Assembly: GCA_900315585.1 (NCBI GenBank)
Contig: OMZP01000009.1
Coordinates: 35,125 to 99,124, forward strand
Source: an uncultured Eubacteriales bacterium
GTDB taxonomy: Bacteria; Bacillota; Clostridia; Christensenellales; Aristaeellaceae
Length of the DNA: 64,000 nt
Reading direction: 5' to 3'
Shown one piece after another: positions 18,190-27,649 of this stretch. Below the pieces are notes generated by a model, which saw only the letters and a list, made by a program, of their open reading frames with translations, ran no database searches and had not been told where the DNA came from. The position numbers were made by a program, and so were the translations under genes. The stretch's first letter is position 1, and every line of letters begins with the position of its first letter.

Positions 18190-18227
18190 TTTTCCGGTCA
18201 AGTTAACTTTGTAAAGGAGGTTTCCCC

Positions 18228-19439
18228 ATGAAAAAGCTGTTGACTGTGGTGCTGGTGCTGGCGCTGGCGCTGTCCCTGGTGGCGGTTTCCGCCTCTGCCG
18301 AGGATTATTCCGGCTACACCATCCGCATCTATTCCAACTCCAACTCCCCTGAGCGCGTCACCTGGCTGATCGATGCCGCCCAGAAGGCCGGCTTCACCAT
18401 CTCCCTGGACGACAACGCCGTCATCTCCGGCGACACCGCCGCCGTGCAGGCCGCCAACGAGAACAAGGACGCCGACATCATCTTCGGCCTGAACGAGGTT
18501 CGCTGGTCCCAGCTGGTGAACGGCACCTACGAGAACCTGTCCGTGATGGACTGGACTCCCTCCTGGGCCGACAAGGTGGGCGCGTACAAGTTCGACGGCA
18601 AGGCCTACGGCCTGGTCATCCAGAACATCCTGATGCTCTACCGCAACGACGAGCTGGGCACCAATGGCGAGGAAGTGCACTTTGCGCACTGGTCCGACCT
18701 GGTGGACTCCGGCTACACCTGGTATCGCCAGAACAAGGTGGGCGGCACCACCAACATGAACACCAACAACGCCCTGCTGTATGCCTACACCGATCCGGAA
18801 TCCCCGGCGGGCGGCATCTCCGTGGACGGCTGGAAGATGCTGTGGAACTACTGCGCCAACGGCAAGGTGTTCCCGGATGACAAGTACGGCCTGGATCCGC
18901 TGATCCGCGGCGACGTGCAGGTTTCCACCTTCTACTCCTCCTCCCTCTACGGCAACATCGAGGCCGCCGAGGAGACCGCCGAGAACCCGCTGCGCGGCAC
19001 CCTGGAGCCCGAGAACTGGAACCTGGTGGACATCGACGACGGCACCTACTACATCGCCGAGTACATCGGCGTGATCGACAACCCGAACCGCACCGAGGAG
19101 CAGACCGAGGCCGTCAAGGCCTTCGCCGACTGGTTCGGCTCCGCCGAGGTCCAGATCGAGTGGTCCGACGAGTTCGACAGCTATCCCTGCAACGAGGAGG
19201 CCGTGGCTGAGCTGTTCGACGAGGTTCCCGCGATCTACGCCATCCCGAACTTCTCCCTGAACAAGGTGGAAGGCACCGACATGACCTACGCCGAGTATGT
19301 GGGCGCCCACTCCTCCGAGTGGACCAACATCATGACCAACCTCGGCTTCTTCTGGGCCGACAACGCTGCCGCGCCCGCCGAGCCGGATTGGGACAACCTG
19401 GATTGGGCGACCCTGACCCAGGCCGCGCCGGAGGCGTAA
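18228..19439 (+). CDS. ABC importer 1 substrate-binding protein
   Basis: A 403-residue secreted protein of the spermidine/putrescine-ferric type 2 binding-protein fold. A signal peptide (KK then a hydrophobic core to about residue 23) ends in SASA-EDYS, consistent with signal peptidase I cleavage; there is no lipobox Cys, which is unusual for a Gram-positive importer. The mature chain has the LYRNDELG and IGVIDNPNRTEEQTEA blocks of the family. AAGGAGG precedes ATG. The matching ATPase and permease follow at 19638 and 20647 after a hairpin and repeat element. Substrate unknown. Confidence 0.85.
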   Translation: MKKLLTVVLVLALALSLVAVSASAEDYSGYTIRIYSNSNSPERVTWLIDAAQKAGFTISLDDNAVISGDTAAVQAANENKDADIIFGLNEVRWSQLVNGTYENLSVMDWTPSWADKVGAYKFDGKAYGLVIQNILMLYRNDELGTNGEEVHFAHWSDLVDSGYTWYRQNKVGGTTNMNTNNALLYAYTDPESPAGGISVDGWKMLWNYCANGKVFPDDKYGLDPLIRGDVQVSTFYSSSLYGNIEAAEETAENPLRGTLEPENWNLVDIDDGTYYIAEYIGVIDNPNRTEEQTEAVKAFADWFGSAEVQIEWSDEFDSYPCNEEAVAELFDEVPAIYAIPNFSLNKVEGTDMTYAEYVGAHSSEWTNIMTNLGFFWADNAAAPAEPDWDNLDWATLTQAAPEA

Positions 19440-19444
19440 AACAC

Positions 19445-19486
19445 CCTACTGAAAAGCGGGCCTGTAAAGGCCCGCTTTTCAGTAGG
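19445..19486 (+). terminator. Perfect 18-bp hairpin after the binding-protein gene
   Basis: CCTACTGAAAAGCGGGCC pairs with GGCCCGCTTTTCAGTAGG around a 6-base loop. No T-run follows, so a processing or stabilising hairpin that keeps binding-protein mRNA abundant is as likely as termination. Confidence 0.65.
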
Positions 19487-19598
19487 AGAGTGAAGTGTGG
19501 AGAGTGGAGAGTGGAGTTCCGGGGGAGGACCCGACGGATTTCCCGGATGCTTCAGCTTTCTTCAACTCCACTCTCCACACTCCACTCTCCACACTCAG
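19487..19598. repeat. Heptad-arm inverted-repeat element H4 (GTGGAGA units)
   Basis: Left arm of tandem GTGGAGA units, right arm of TCTCCAC units (19566-19598), with CCGACGGATTTCCCGG in the spacer. It sits inside the importer operon. Confidence 0.75.
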
Positions 19599-19637
19599 AT
19601 TCCGCTCACATCTCATTTAACCAAAGGAGCATTCAAT

Positions 19638-20630
<993 letters not shown>

Positions 20631-20646
20631 GAAAGGGGGCCTTTTC

Positions 20647-22539
20647 ATGCAGCAAACCGCAAGCCGCAAGGGAGGCCTTGAGCTGTCGATGCTCTGGAAG
20701 GTCTTCGGCGGGATATTGTTCGTCTACCTGTTCCTGGGCTTCATGGTGCTGCCCTGCCTGAACACGCTCACTTCCATCTTCGCCACCAAGGACGCGGCGG
20801 GGAACGCGGACCCGCTGGCGGTCGTCCGCTTCTTCTTCGCGGGCAACATGCCCTCCTTCGTGATCAACTCGTTGAAGCTGGCCGTGTGCCTGGTGGTGAC
20901 GGTGAACGTGGTGGGTATCTCCATCGTGCTGCTCACGGAGTACTTCGACATCAAGGGTGCGAAGATCCTGCGCCTGGGCTACATGACCACGCTGATCTAC
21001 TCCGGCGTGGCCCTGGTCACCGGCTATCAGTTCCTCTACGACTCCAACGGCATGCTGACCCAGTGGCTGATCCAGGTGTTCCCCGGCATGAACAAGCAGT
21101 GGTTCACCGGCTTCAGCGCCGTGCTGTTCACGATGACCTTCGCCTGCACCAGCAACCACGCGCTGTTCCTGCGCAACGCCATCCGGGGCATCGACTACAA
21201 CACCGTCGAGGCCGCCCGGAACCTGGGCGCGAAGCCCTTCAAGGTGCTGTTGAAGGTGGTCATGCCCACGCTGCTGCCCACGCTGTTCAGCCTCACGGTC
21301 ATGACCTTCATCACCGGCCTGTGCGCCATGAGCGCGCCGACCCTGCTGGGCTACAACTCCATCAACCCGGAGATCGTGCGCCTGGCCGGGTCCTCCGCGG
21401 CGGACGAGGCCTTCCCCCAGGCCAGGGCTGCGCTGCTCTCCATCATCCTGGCGCTGTTCACCATCGTGCTGCTGACGACGCTGAATCACTATGAGAAGAA
21501 GGGCCACTACCTGTCCGTCAGCAAGACCAAGGCCAAGCTGGTGAAGCAGAAGATCCAGAACCCGGTGTGGAACGTGGTGGCCCACGTCTACGCCTACGTG
21601 CTGTTTTTGATCTACATGACCCCCGTGGTGATGATCGTGCTGTTCGCGTTCCAGAACTGGCCCGCCATCCGGGCCAAGAGCCTGAACGTGTCCAGCTGGA
21701 CGCTGATCAACTTCTTCGGCACCCAGGACTACAGCTACACCACCTCCCGCGGCAAGCAGCGGGTGCGCGAGGGCGTCATCTCCGGCGTGTTCTCCAACGC
21801 CGACACCGTGGGCGGCATCCGCCTGAGCTTCATCCTGTCGGCGCTGGCGGCGGCCCTGGCCTGCGTGATCGTGGTCATCGCGGTGAACTACATCTTCAAG
21901 CACAGGAACAAGAAGCGCGCCGCCATCGTGGAGGCCTGCCTGCTGTTCCCGTGGCTGCTGCCCACGATCCTGATCTGCTACTCCTTCCGCATCTTCTTCA
22001 ACAACGACGTGTGGTATGTGCTGGGCAAGAACCTGTACTACCGGGAGAACGTGCGCTTCTTGATCGTGATGGCCTATACGGTGGTCAAGCTGCCATTTGC
22101 GCTGAGGATGGTGAAGGCCGCCTTCTACGCCATCGACGACGAGCTGGAGGACGCGGCGCGGAACCTGGGAGCCAGTTCCCTGGTGACGTTCCTGCGGGTG
22201 AAGCTGCCCATCGTGCTGCCCAGCGTGCTGGCGGTGTTCGCGCTGAACTTCAACGCGCTGTTCACCGAGTACGACATGTCCGCCACCTTCCACTCCAGCT
22301 ACGGCAAGTCCTACGCCATGGTGATCCAGTCCATGACGGCGGAGGAGGGCCGAGACGGCTACAACATGAACGGCTCCGGCCGCCGCTGCGCGTCCACCGT
22401 GTTCATCATGGTGATCTCCGGCCTGATCCTGTACCTGGTCTACGGCGTGGGCGCGAGGGATCTGGGCGAGCGCCTGGAGCGCCGCAAGAAGCGCAGGGAG
22501 AGGTGGGCGAAGCTCACCGGCAAGGCCAAGGCGGCATAG
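20647..22539 (+). CDS. ABC importer 1 fused permease (two permease domains)
   Basis: A 630-residue FbpB-type permease made of two fused transmembrane units. Each half carries the EAA loop that docks on the ATPase: EAARNLGAKPFKVLLKVVMP (first) and EDAARNLGASSLVTFLRVKLP, one residue longer, quoted here as EDAARNLGASSL (second). About 12 membrane helices are predicted by eye. Such fusions are typical of iron, thiamine and phosphonate/sugar-phosphate importers. AAGGGGGCC precedes ATG. It closes the first importer operon. Confidence 0.9.
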   Translation: MQQTASRKGGLELSMLWKVFGGILFVYLFLGFMVLPCLNTLTSIFATKDAAGNADPLAVVRFFFAGNMPSFVINSLKLAVCLVVTVNVVGISIVLLTEYFDIKGAKILRLGYMTTLIYSGVALVTGYQFLYDSNGMLTQWLIQVFPGMNKQWFTGFSAVLFTMTFACTSNHALFLRNAIRGIDYNTVEAARNLGAKPFKVLLKVVMPTLLPTLFSLTVMTFITGLCAMSAPTLLGYNSINPEIVRLAGSSAADEAFPQARAALLSIILALFTIVLLTTLNHYEKKGHYLSVSKTKAKLVKQKIQNPVWNVVAHVYAYVLFLIYMTPVVMIVLFAFQNWPAIRAKSLNVSSWTLINFFGTQDYSYTTSRGKQRVREGVISGVFSNADTVGGIRLSFILSALAAALACVIVVIAVNYIFKHRNKKRAAIVEACLLFPWLLPTILICYSFRIFFNNDVWYVLGKNLYYRENVRFLIVMAYTVVKLPFALRMVKAAFYAIDDELEDAARNLGASSLVTFLRVKLPIVLPSVLAVFALNFNALFTEYDMSATFHSSYGKSYAMVIQSMTAEEGRDGYNMNGSGRRCASTVFIMVISGLILYLVYGVGARDLGERLERRKKRRERWAKLTGKAKAA

Positions 22540-22542
22540 GGC

Positions 22543-22582
22543 GTGTTTTTAAAATCCTGAACATGCAATTTCGGTGTCTATT
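22543..22582. repeat. Copy of a 40-bp block shared with 47452-47491
   Basis: GTGTTTTTAAAATCCTGAAC and TGCAATTTCGGTGTCT here match GTGTTTCTAAAATCCCGAAC and TGCATTTTCGGCGTCT at 47452. Both lie in gaps; CTTGACTTGC/CTCGACTTGC follows at similar distance in each. Confidence 0.6.
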
Positions 22583-22661
22583 CCGACAAAGCATCGTTGT
22601 CAAACCTTGACTTGCCATAGGACATTACCCGGTAACCGGCACAAATAGTGTTAATTCCATA

Positions 22662-22690
22662 TTGACATTCCGTTCGTGAATAGATATAAT
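22662..22690 (+). promoter_or_regulatory. Sigma-A promoter of the second ABC importer
   Basis: TTGACA (22662-22667), 17-base spacer, TATAAT (22685-22690): a consensus promoter 45 bases before the second binding-protein gene. Confidence 0.88.
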
Positions 22691-22734
22691 AGTAAACGGT
22701 TGGTAAACCCATATTGAAACGGAGGTTTGTTTGT

Positions 22735-23817
22735 ATGAAGAAACTGCTTGCGATCCTGCTGGCGGCGATGATGCTGCTGGCGTGCTGCTCCGCCTTCGCG
22801 GAGGAGATCGACGAGGATCTGATCGCCGCCGCCCAGGAAGAGGGCGAGCTGGTGGTCTACGGCTCCTGCGAGGAGGACTATCTCGCCGCCGCGACCCGCC
22901 ACTTTGAGGAGCTCTACGGCATCAAGACCCAGTATCAGCGCCTCTCCACCGGCGAGGTTGCGCCGAAGATCGAGGAAGAGGGCGAGAACGTGTCCGCGGA
23001 CGTGTGGTTCGGCGGCACCAACAACCCCTATGACGAGGCCGCCGCGAAGGGCCTGCTGGACAACAGCTATGTGCCCGCCAACGCCGCCCACCTCACCAGC
23101 GACATGTACAAGAATCCCGACGGCTACTGGTACGGCATCTATACCGGCATCCTGGGCTTCATGGTGAACAAGGACGAGCTGGATCGCCTGGGCCTCGAAG
23201 CGCCCAAGACCTGGGACGACCTGCTGAAGGAAGAGTACAAGGGCCTGATCTGGCTGTCCAACTACAACACCGCCGGCACCGCCAAGCTGGTCGTGAACAC
23301 CATGCTCCAGATGAAGGGCAAGGACGAGGGCGTGAAGTATCTGGTGGATCTGGACAAGAACATCCAGGTGTACACCAAGTCCGGCTCCGGCCCCTCCAAG
23401 AACGTGGGCACCGGCGAGTGCGTCATCGGCATCGGCTTCCTGCATGACGGCATTTACCAGATTGTGGACAACGGCTATGAGAACATCGAGCTGATCATTC
23501 CCGCCGACGGCACCACCTGCGAGATCGGGCCGGTGGCCATCTTCAACCACGCCAAGCATCCCAACGCCGCCAAGCTGTTCATGGAGTACGCCCTCTCTCC
23601 CGAGTGCGTCGAGCTGGCCGCGCAGAACGGCTCCTACCAGTTCCTGGTGCTGGACAACGCGACCCAGCCCCAGCAGGCCATCGACTTCGGCCTGGATCCC
23701 AGCCTGGTTTGGGACGGCTATGACTTTGCCGACGCCGCGGCCAACACCGCCGCCAACGTCGAGCTGGTCATGAACGCCCTGGGCGACGCGGCCGACGACC
23801 GCTTCCAGACGGAATAA
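22735..23817 (+). CDS. ABC importer 2 substrate-binding protein (AfuA/FbpA-like)
   Basis: A 360-residue extracellular solute-binding protein of the ferric/phosphonate/sugar-phosphate group (FbpA/AfuA-like): LVVYGSCEEDYL near the mature N-terminus, DVWFGGTNNPYDEAAAKGLL, and KTWDDLL are family blocks. The signal peptide contains LLACC (Cys17), a possible lipobox, followed by AFA-EE, a possible signal peptidase I site; lipidation is therefore uncertain. GGAGG lies 9 nt before ATG 22735. A consensus promoter precedes it, and permease and ATPase follow. The ligand is not predictable. Confidence 0.87.
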   Translation: MKKLLAILLAAMMLLACCSAFAEEIDEDLIAAAQEEGELVVYGSCEEDYLAAATRHFEELYGIKTQYQRLSTGEVAPKIEEEGENVSADVWFGGTNNPYDEAAAKGLLDNSYVPANAAHLTSDMYKNPDGYWYGIYTGILGFMVNKDELDRLGLEAPKTWDDLLKEEYKGLIWLSNYNTAGTAKLVVNTMLQMKGKDEGVKYLVDLDKNIQVYTKSGSGPSKNVGTGECVIGIGFLHDGIYQIVDNGYENIELIIPADGTTCEIGPVAIFNHAKHPNAAKLFMEYALSPECVELAAQNGSYQFLVLDNATQPQQAIDFGLDPSLVWDGYDFADAAANTAANVELVMNALGDAADDRFQTE

Positions 23818-23834
23818 TCGAGCAACAGAATCAA

Positions 23835-23863
23835 AACCCCGCCCCCATGGGGCGGGGTTGTTT
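23835..23863 (+). terminator. Hairpin after the second binding-protein gene
   Basis: AACCCCGCCCC and GGGGCGGGGTT form an 11-bp stem with CAT loop, followed by GTTT. It likely lowers read-through into the permease gene, as expected for importers that need excess binding protein. Confidence 0.75.
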
Positions 23864-23877
23864 CAAATCAGCGAACT

Positions 23878-23945
23878 GCGCAGGGACGCCATTTGTGGCG
23901 TCCGTTTGGAGCGATCATCGAGAACGGACGCCATGAATGGCGTCC
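23878..23945. repeat. GGACGCC palindrome pair
   Basis: GGGACGCCATTTGTGGCGTCC and GGACGCCATGAATGGCGTCC flank a short spacer and are mutual inverted repeats. This is the core of the elements at 6896, 16136 and 56745 without their terminal repeats. Confidence 0.7.
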
Positions 23946-23991
23946 CCACAGTGTGTTTACCCAAATCATAACCCGAAAGGAGAGGCTGCTG

Positions 23992-25704
23992 ATGGCACGC
24001 GGACAAAGCGCGGCGCTGGATCGCAAGAAGCTGATGGCGGACCCGATCATGATGACCACCATCGTGCTCCTGATTGCCTTTCTGACGCTGTTCATACTCT
24101 ATCCCCTGGCGATCCTGCTGGTGGACAGCCTGTACGGCTCAAACGGCTTGTCCATGGAAACCTTCCGGCGCATTTTCCAGATGCACACGTTCAGGAGGGC
24201 CATCACGAACACGTTGAAGGTGGGCTTCGTGGTGGGCATCCTGTCCACGCTGATCGGACTGCTGTTTGCCTATGTGGAGGTCTATGTGCGGATGCGCAAG
24301 GCCGTGGGCGGGCTGTTCAAGGTGGTATCCATGCTGCCCGTGGTTTCGCCGCCCTTCGTGCTTTCCCTTTCCATGATCATGCTCTTCGGCACATCGGGCC
24401 TGATTACCCGCTTCCTGTTGGGCATTCCCCGCAACAACGTCTACGGCTACTGGGGCATCGTCGTCGTGCAGACGCTGACGTTCTTCCCGGTGTGCTACAT
24501 GATGTTGAAGGGCCTGCTCAAGAACATCGACCCCTCCATGGAGGAGGCCTCCCGGGACATGGGCGCGAGCCGCTGGAAGGTGTTCACCACGGTGACGCTG
24601 CCGCTGCTGCTCCCGGGCCTGGGCAACGCCTTCCTGGTGACCTTCATCGAGTCCATCGCAGACTTCGCCAACCCCATGATCATCGGCGGCAGCTATGACA
24701 CGCTGGCCACCACCATCTATCTGCAGATCACCGGCGCCATGGACAAGCAGGGCGCGGCGGCCATGGCCGTGGTGCTGCTGTGCATCACGCTGGCGATGTT
24801 CGCGGTGCAGAAGTACTACCTGGAGCGCAAGACGGCGGCCACCCTCACCGGCAAGGCCAGCCGCGCCAGGATGCTCATCGAGGACAAGTCCGTCACCATC
24901 CCGCTGACGGTGCTCTGCTCCCTGGCGGCCATCTTCGTCATCATGATGTACATTTGCGTGCCCATCGGCGCGCTGTTCCCCGCCTGGGGCTACAGGTTCA
25001 CGCCGCTGACCTTCAAGTGGTTCCAGCAGGTGTTCACCAAGTACCGCGGCTTCCAGGCCTTCCGCGACTCCTTCGTGCTGTCGCTGATCGCCTCGCCCAT
25101 CACGGCGCTTCTGTCCATGATCATCAGCTATCTGGTGGTCAAGCGCAGGTTCAGGGCCAAGGGCTTCATCGAGGCGGTGTCCATCCTGGCCATGGCGGTT
25201 CCCGGCACGGTGCTGGGCGTGGGCTATATCCGCGGCTTCGCCAACGGCCTGTTCCACACCGGCGTGTTGAGCGGCATCTACGGCACGGGGTTGATCCTGA
25301 TCATCGTGTTCGTGGTGCGCTCGCTGCCCACGGGCACCCGCAGCGGCATCTCCGCCCTGCGGCAGATCGACAAGTCCATTGAGGAATCGGCCTATGACAT
25401 GGGCGCGGACAGCCTGAAGGTGTTCACCTCGGTGACGCTGCCCTTGATTAAAGATTCCTTCCTTTCCGGCCTGGTGACGGCGTTCGTCCGCTCCATCACG
25501 GCCATCTCCGCCATCATCCTGCTGGTGACGCCCAGCTACCTGCTGATCACCGTGCAGATCAACGAATTCGCGGAGAAGGGCGCCTACAGCATCGCCTGCG
25601 CCTTCGCCAGCATACTGATCCTGATCACCTACGGCGCGGTGCTGCTGATGAACTTCGTCATCAAGCACTTCGGAACGAGCAAAAAGATTAAGGAGGCTGA
25701 ATGA
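23992..25704 (+). CDS. ABC importer 2 fused permease (two permease domains)
   Basis: A 570-residue FbpB-type permease with two fused permease units. EAA loops EEASRDMGASRWKVFTTVTL (first half) and EESAYDMGADSLKVFTSVTL (second half) contact the ATPase. About 12 membrane helices are seen. ATG 23992 follows GAAAGGAGAGG; the open frame extending upstream crosses the repeat at 23878 and is not coding. Its stop overlaps the start of the ATPase gene (ATGA), so the two are translationally coupled. Confidence 0.9.
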   Translation: MARGQSAALDRKKLMADPIMMTTIVLLIAFLTLFILYPLAILLVDSLYGSNGLSMETFRRIFQMHTFRRAITNTLKVGFVVGILSTLIGLLFAYVEVYVRMRKAVGGLFKVVSMLPVVSPPFVLSLSMIMLFGTSGLITRFLLGIPRNNVYGYWGIVVVQTLTFFPVCYMMLKGLLKNIDPSMEEASRDMGASRWKVFTTVTLPLLLPGLGNAFLVTFIESIADFANPMIIGGSYDTLATTIYLQITGAMDKQGAAAMAVVLLCITLAMFAVQKYYLERKTAATLTGKASRARMLIEDKSVTIPLTVLCSLAAIFVIMMYICVPIGALFPAWGYRFTPLTFKWFQQVFTKYRGFQAFRDSFVLSLIASPITALLSMIISYLVVKRRFRAKGFIEAVSILAMAVPGTVLGVGYIRGFANGLFHTGVLSGIYGTGLILIIVFVVRSLPTGTRSGISALRQIDKSIEESAYDMGADSLKVFTSVTLPLIKDSFLSGLVTAFVRSITAISAIILLVTPSYLLITVQINEFAEKGAYSIACAFASILILITYGAVLLMNFVIKHFGTSKKIKEAE

Positions 25705-26795
25705 TCATGGCCGATCTGCGCGTCAAACAGCCCAAGGGCGTTAAACTGGACCACATCTCCAAGATCTACAAGGACCCCAAGACCGGCAAGGACTTCTACG
25801 CCGTTCACGACGTGGACCTGACCATCGAGCCGGGCACCTTCGTGACGCTGCTGGGCCCCTCCGGCTGCGGCAAGACCACCACCCTGCGCATGATCGCGGG
25901 CTTCGAGAGCCCCGACGAGGGCGAGATCTACCTGGGCGGCGAGCCCATCAACGCCCTCACCCCCAACAAGCGGGACACCGCCATGGTGTTCCAGAGCTAC
26001 GCCCTGTTTCCGCACTACAACGTGTTTGACAACGTTGCCTACGGCCTGCGGCTGCGCAAGGTGGACAAGGAGGAGATCAAGCGGCGGGTGACGGACATCC
26101 TGGCCCTGGTCGAACTCTCCGGCATGGAGCAGCGCATGACCAACCAGCTCTCCGGCGGCCAGCAGCAGCGGGTGGCCCTGGCCCGCGCATTGGTGGTGGA
26201 GCCGGGCGTGCTGCTCTTCGACGAGCCGCTCTCCAACCTGGACGCCAAGCTGCGCGTGCAGATGCGCACGGAGATCCGCCGCATCCAGCAGGCGCTGGGC
26301 ATCACCGCCATCTATGTGACCCACGACCAGTCCGAGGCCATGTCCATCTCCGACAACATCATCCTGATGAAGGGCGGCGTGATCGCCCAGATGGGCTCGC
26401 CCACGGAGATCTACTATCGCCCCAACAGCGAGTTCGTGGCCGACTTCATCGGCGAGTGCAACTTCCTGAAGGGCCCCATCTCCGACGTCAGCATGGGCGA
26501 GGCCTGCGTGAACGTGGGCGGCGTGGACGTGCCTGTGGCCACCGACAAGTCTGTGAGGGTGGGGGATCCCGGCGAGATCGTGCTGCGCCCGGAGGCCATC
26601 GCCATCGCGGACACCGGCCTTCTGCCCTGCAAGGTGGAGCTCAGCTGCTTCATGGGTTCCTACCAGAACTACCACGTGCGCGTGGGGGACACCCTGGTGA
26701 AGATCACCGACAACTGCCCCATCAACAAAAAGATCTTCCATGTGGGCGACAATGCCTATATCTCCTTCGACAAGAACTGCGCGCATTTGCTGTAG
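25701..26795 (+). CDS. ABC importer 2 ATP-binding protein
   Basis: A 364-residue PotA/FbpC-class ATPase with Walker A GPSGCGKTT, Q-loop FQSYALFP, signature [15 protein letters not shown], Walker [14 protein letters not shown]-loop VTHDQ and a C-terminal TOBE domain (about 270-364) that may sense substrate or regulators. AAGGAGG lies at 25690-25696; the start may be ATG 25701 or ATG 25707. Gene order in this importer (binding protein, permease, ATPase) differs from importer 1. Confidence 0.93.
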   Translation: MIMADLRVKQPKGVKLDHISKIYKDPKTGKDFYAVHDVDLTIEPGTFVTLLGPSGCGKTTTLRMIAGFESPDEGEIYLGGEPINALTPNKRDTAMVFQSYALFPHYNVFDNVAYGLRLRKVDKEEIKRRVTDILALVELSGMEQRMTNQLSGGQQQRVALARALVVEPGVLLFDEPLSNLDAKLRVQMRTEIRRIQQALGITAIYVTHDQSEAMSISDNIILMKGGVIAQMGSPTEIYYRPNSEFVADFIGECNFLKGPISDVSMGEACVNVGGVDVPVATDKSVRVGDPGEIVLRPEAIAIADTGLLPCKVELSCFMGSYQNYHVRVGDTLVKITDNCPINKKIFHVGDNAYISFDKNCAHLL

Positions 26796-26802
26796 ACGAT
26801 TG

Positions 26803-26845
26803 GGCGCAACTGCCGTTTTTTGGCAGCTGCGCCATTGTCTTTTGA
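26803..26845 (+). terminator. Terminator of the second importer operon
   Basis: GGCGCAACTGCC pairs with GGCAGCTGCGCC (one mismatch) around GTTTTTT, followed by ATTGTCTTTTG. Confidence 0.75.
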
Positions 26846-26880
26846 CGGTTGTCATGCTATAAAAGGTTGGGTGAGACTGT

Positions 26881-27471
26881 ATGGGCATTTATGACAGGGA
26901 TTGGTATAAGGAAGCCTATAAGCAGAAGGAAGAAAAGTATGGCTCTGACTTCTCATCCAACGGGAAGAAGCAGAGCACTTCGGCGCGGCAGGAGCGCCCC
27001 AGGCAGAAGACCGAAGACAAACAGAGCGGACGGACTTCGGAGAAGGAACAAGCCCGTTTCACCGGGAGCAGCGGCGCATCTTCCCAGCAAAATCAGAGCG
27101 CGAATCACGGCTTTGCTTTTTCAGTATTCCCAAACAACCCCATTCCCGCGCCTTTCGGGGACGATCTCAGCGATCGGAATAATATCATCGGTCTGGGAAT
27201 TTGTCCCCAGTGCTTTGGCATGTTCCGCATTCGCACGCCAAAGTATGCCCTCTTTGAGTACAGCTACTCATGTCCGAACTGTGGCACGCGCATTACTGTC
27301 AAGAGTGACAGGCAAAAGCCCAAGGGAAGCAGGATTGCAAAACGCATCTTTTATGGAATTGGGATTGTGTGCATCTGCCTGATTGTATTTGTCTTTGCCC
27401 TCGGCTTTCTGGTCAAGATGTTTCCAGAAGTACAGGAGTGGGTGAGGAATCTGCTTGATTCCATATCGTGA
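26881..27471 (+). CDS. Zinc-ribbon membrane protein, function unknown
   Basis: A 196-residue protein in four parts: an N-terminal MGIYDRDWYKE motif seen at the start of several unrelated bacterial proteins, a low-complexity Gln/Ser/Lys linker (20-75), a zinc ribbon with CPQC and CPNC pairs (about 109-140), and one C-terminal transmembrane helix (about 160-182). Base composition is clearly AT-richer than its neighbours, and it stands alone between a terminator and a repeat, which suggests acquisition. AAAGG precedes ATG. I do not recognise a function; it could be a small membrane-tethered adaptor. Confidence 0.7.
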   Translation: MGIYDRDWYKEAYKQKEEKYGSDFSSNGKKQSTSARQERPRQKTEDKQSGRTSEKEQARFTGSSGASSQQNQSANHGFAFSVFPNNPIPAPFGDDLSDRNNIIGLGICPQCFGMFRIRTPKYALFEYSYSCPNCGTRITVKSDRQKPKGSRIAKRIFYGIGIVCICLIVFVFALGFLVKMFPEVQEWVRNLLDSIS

Positions 27472-27479
27472 CGCAAATC

Positions 27480-27648
27480 CAAAAGGCCTTCCCCTATGTG
27501 GAAGGTGGCACGGCGCAGCCGTGACGAAAGAGGTCTTGGTCGATATACTTCGCGCCTCTGTTGCGATAAAGGCGCGAAGCCATCGGCAAAGACCTCATCC
27601 GTCTCGTCGCTACGCTCCGATCCACCTTCCCCAAAGGGGAAGGCTTTC
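27480..27648. repeat. Nested inverted-repeat element, CCTTCCCC family
   Basis: Left arm AAGGCCTTCCCCTATGTGG with AGGTGGCACGGC, right arm CACCTTCCCCAAAGGGGAAGG, with inner GAGGTCTTGG and CAAAGACCTCATCC. It separates convergent genes and ends immediately before the ABC-F stop codon. Confidence 0.75.
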
Positions 27649-27649
27649 T

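Noticed and set aside
26842..26863. TTGACG/TATAAA promoter before the zinc-ribbon gene
   Set aside because: The spacer is only 10 bases, too short for a sigma-A promoter.
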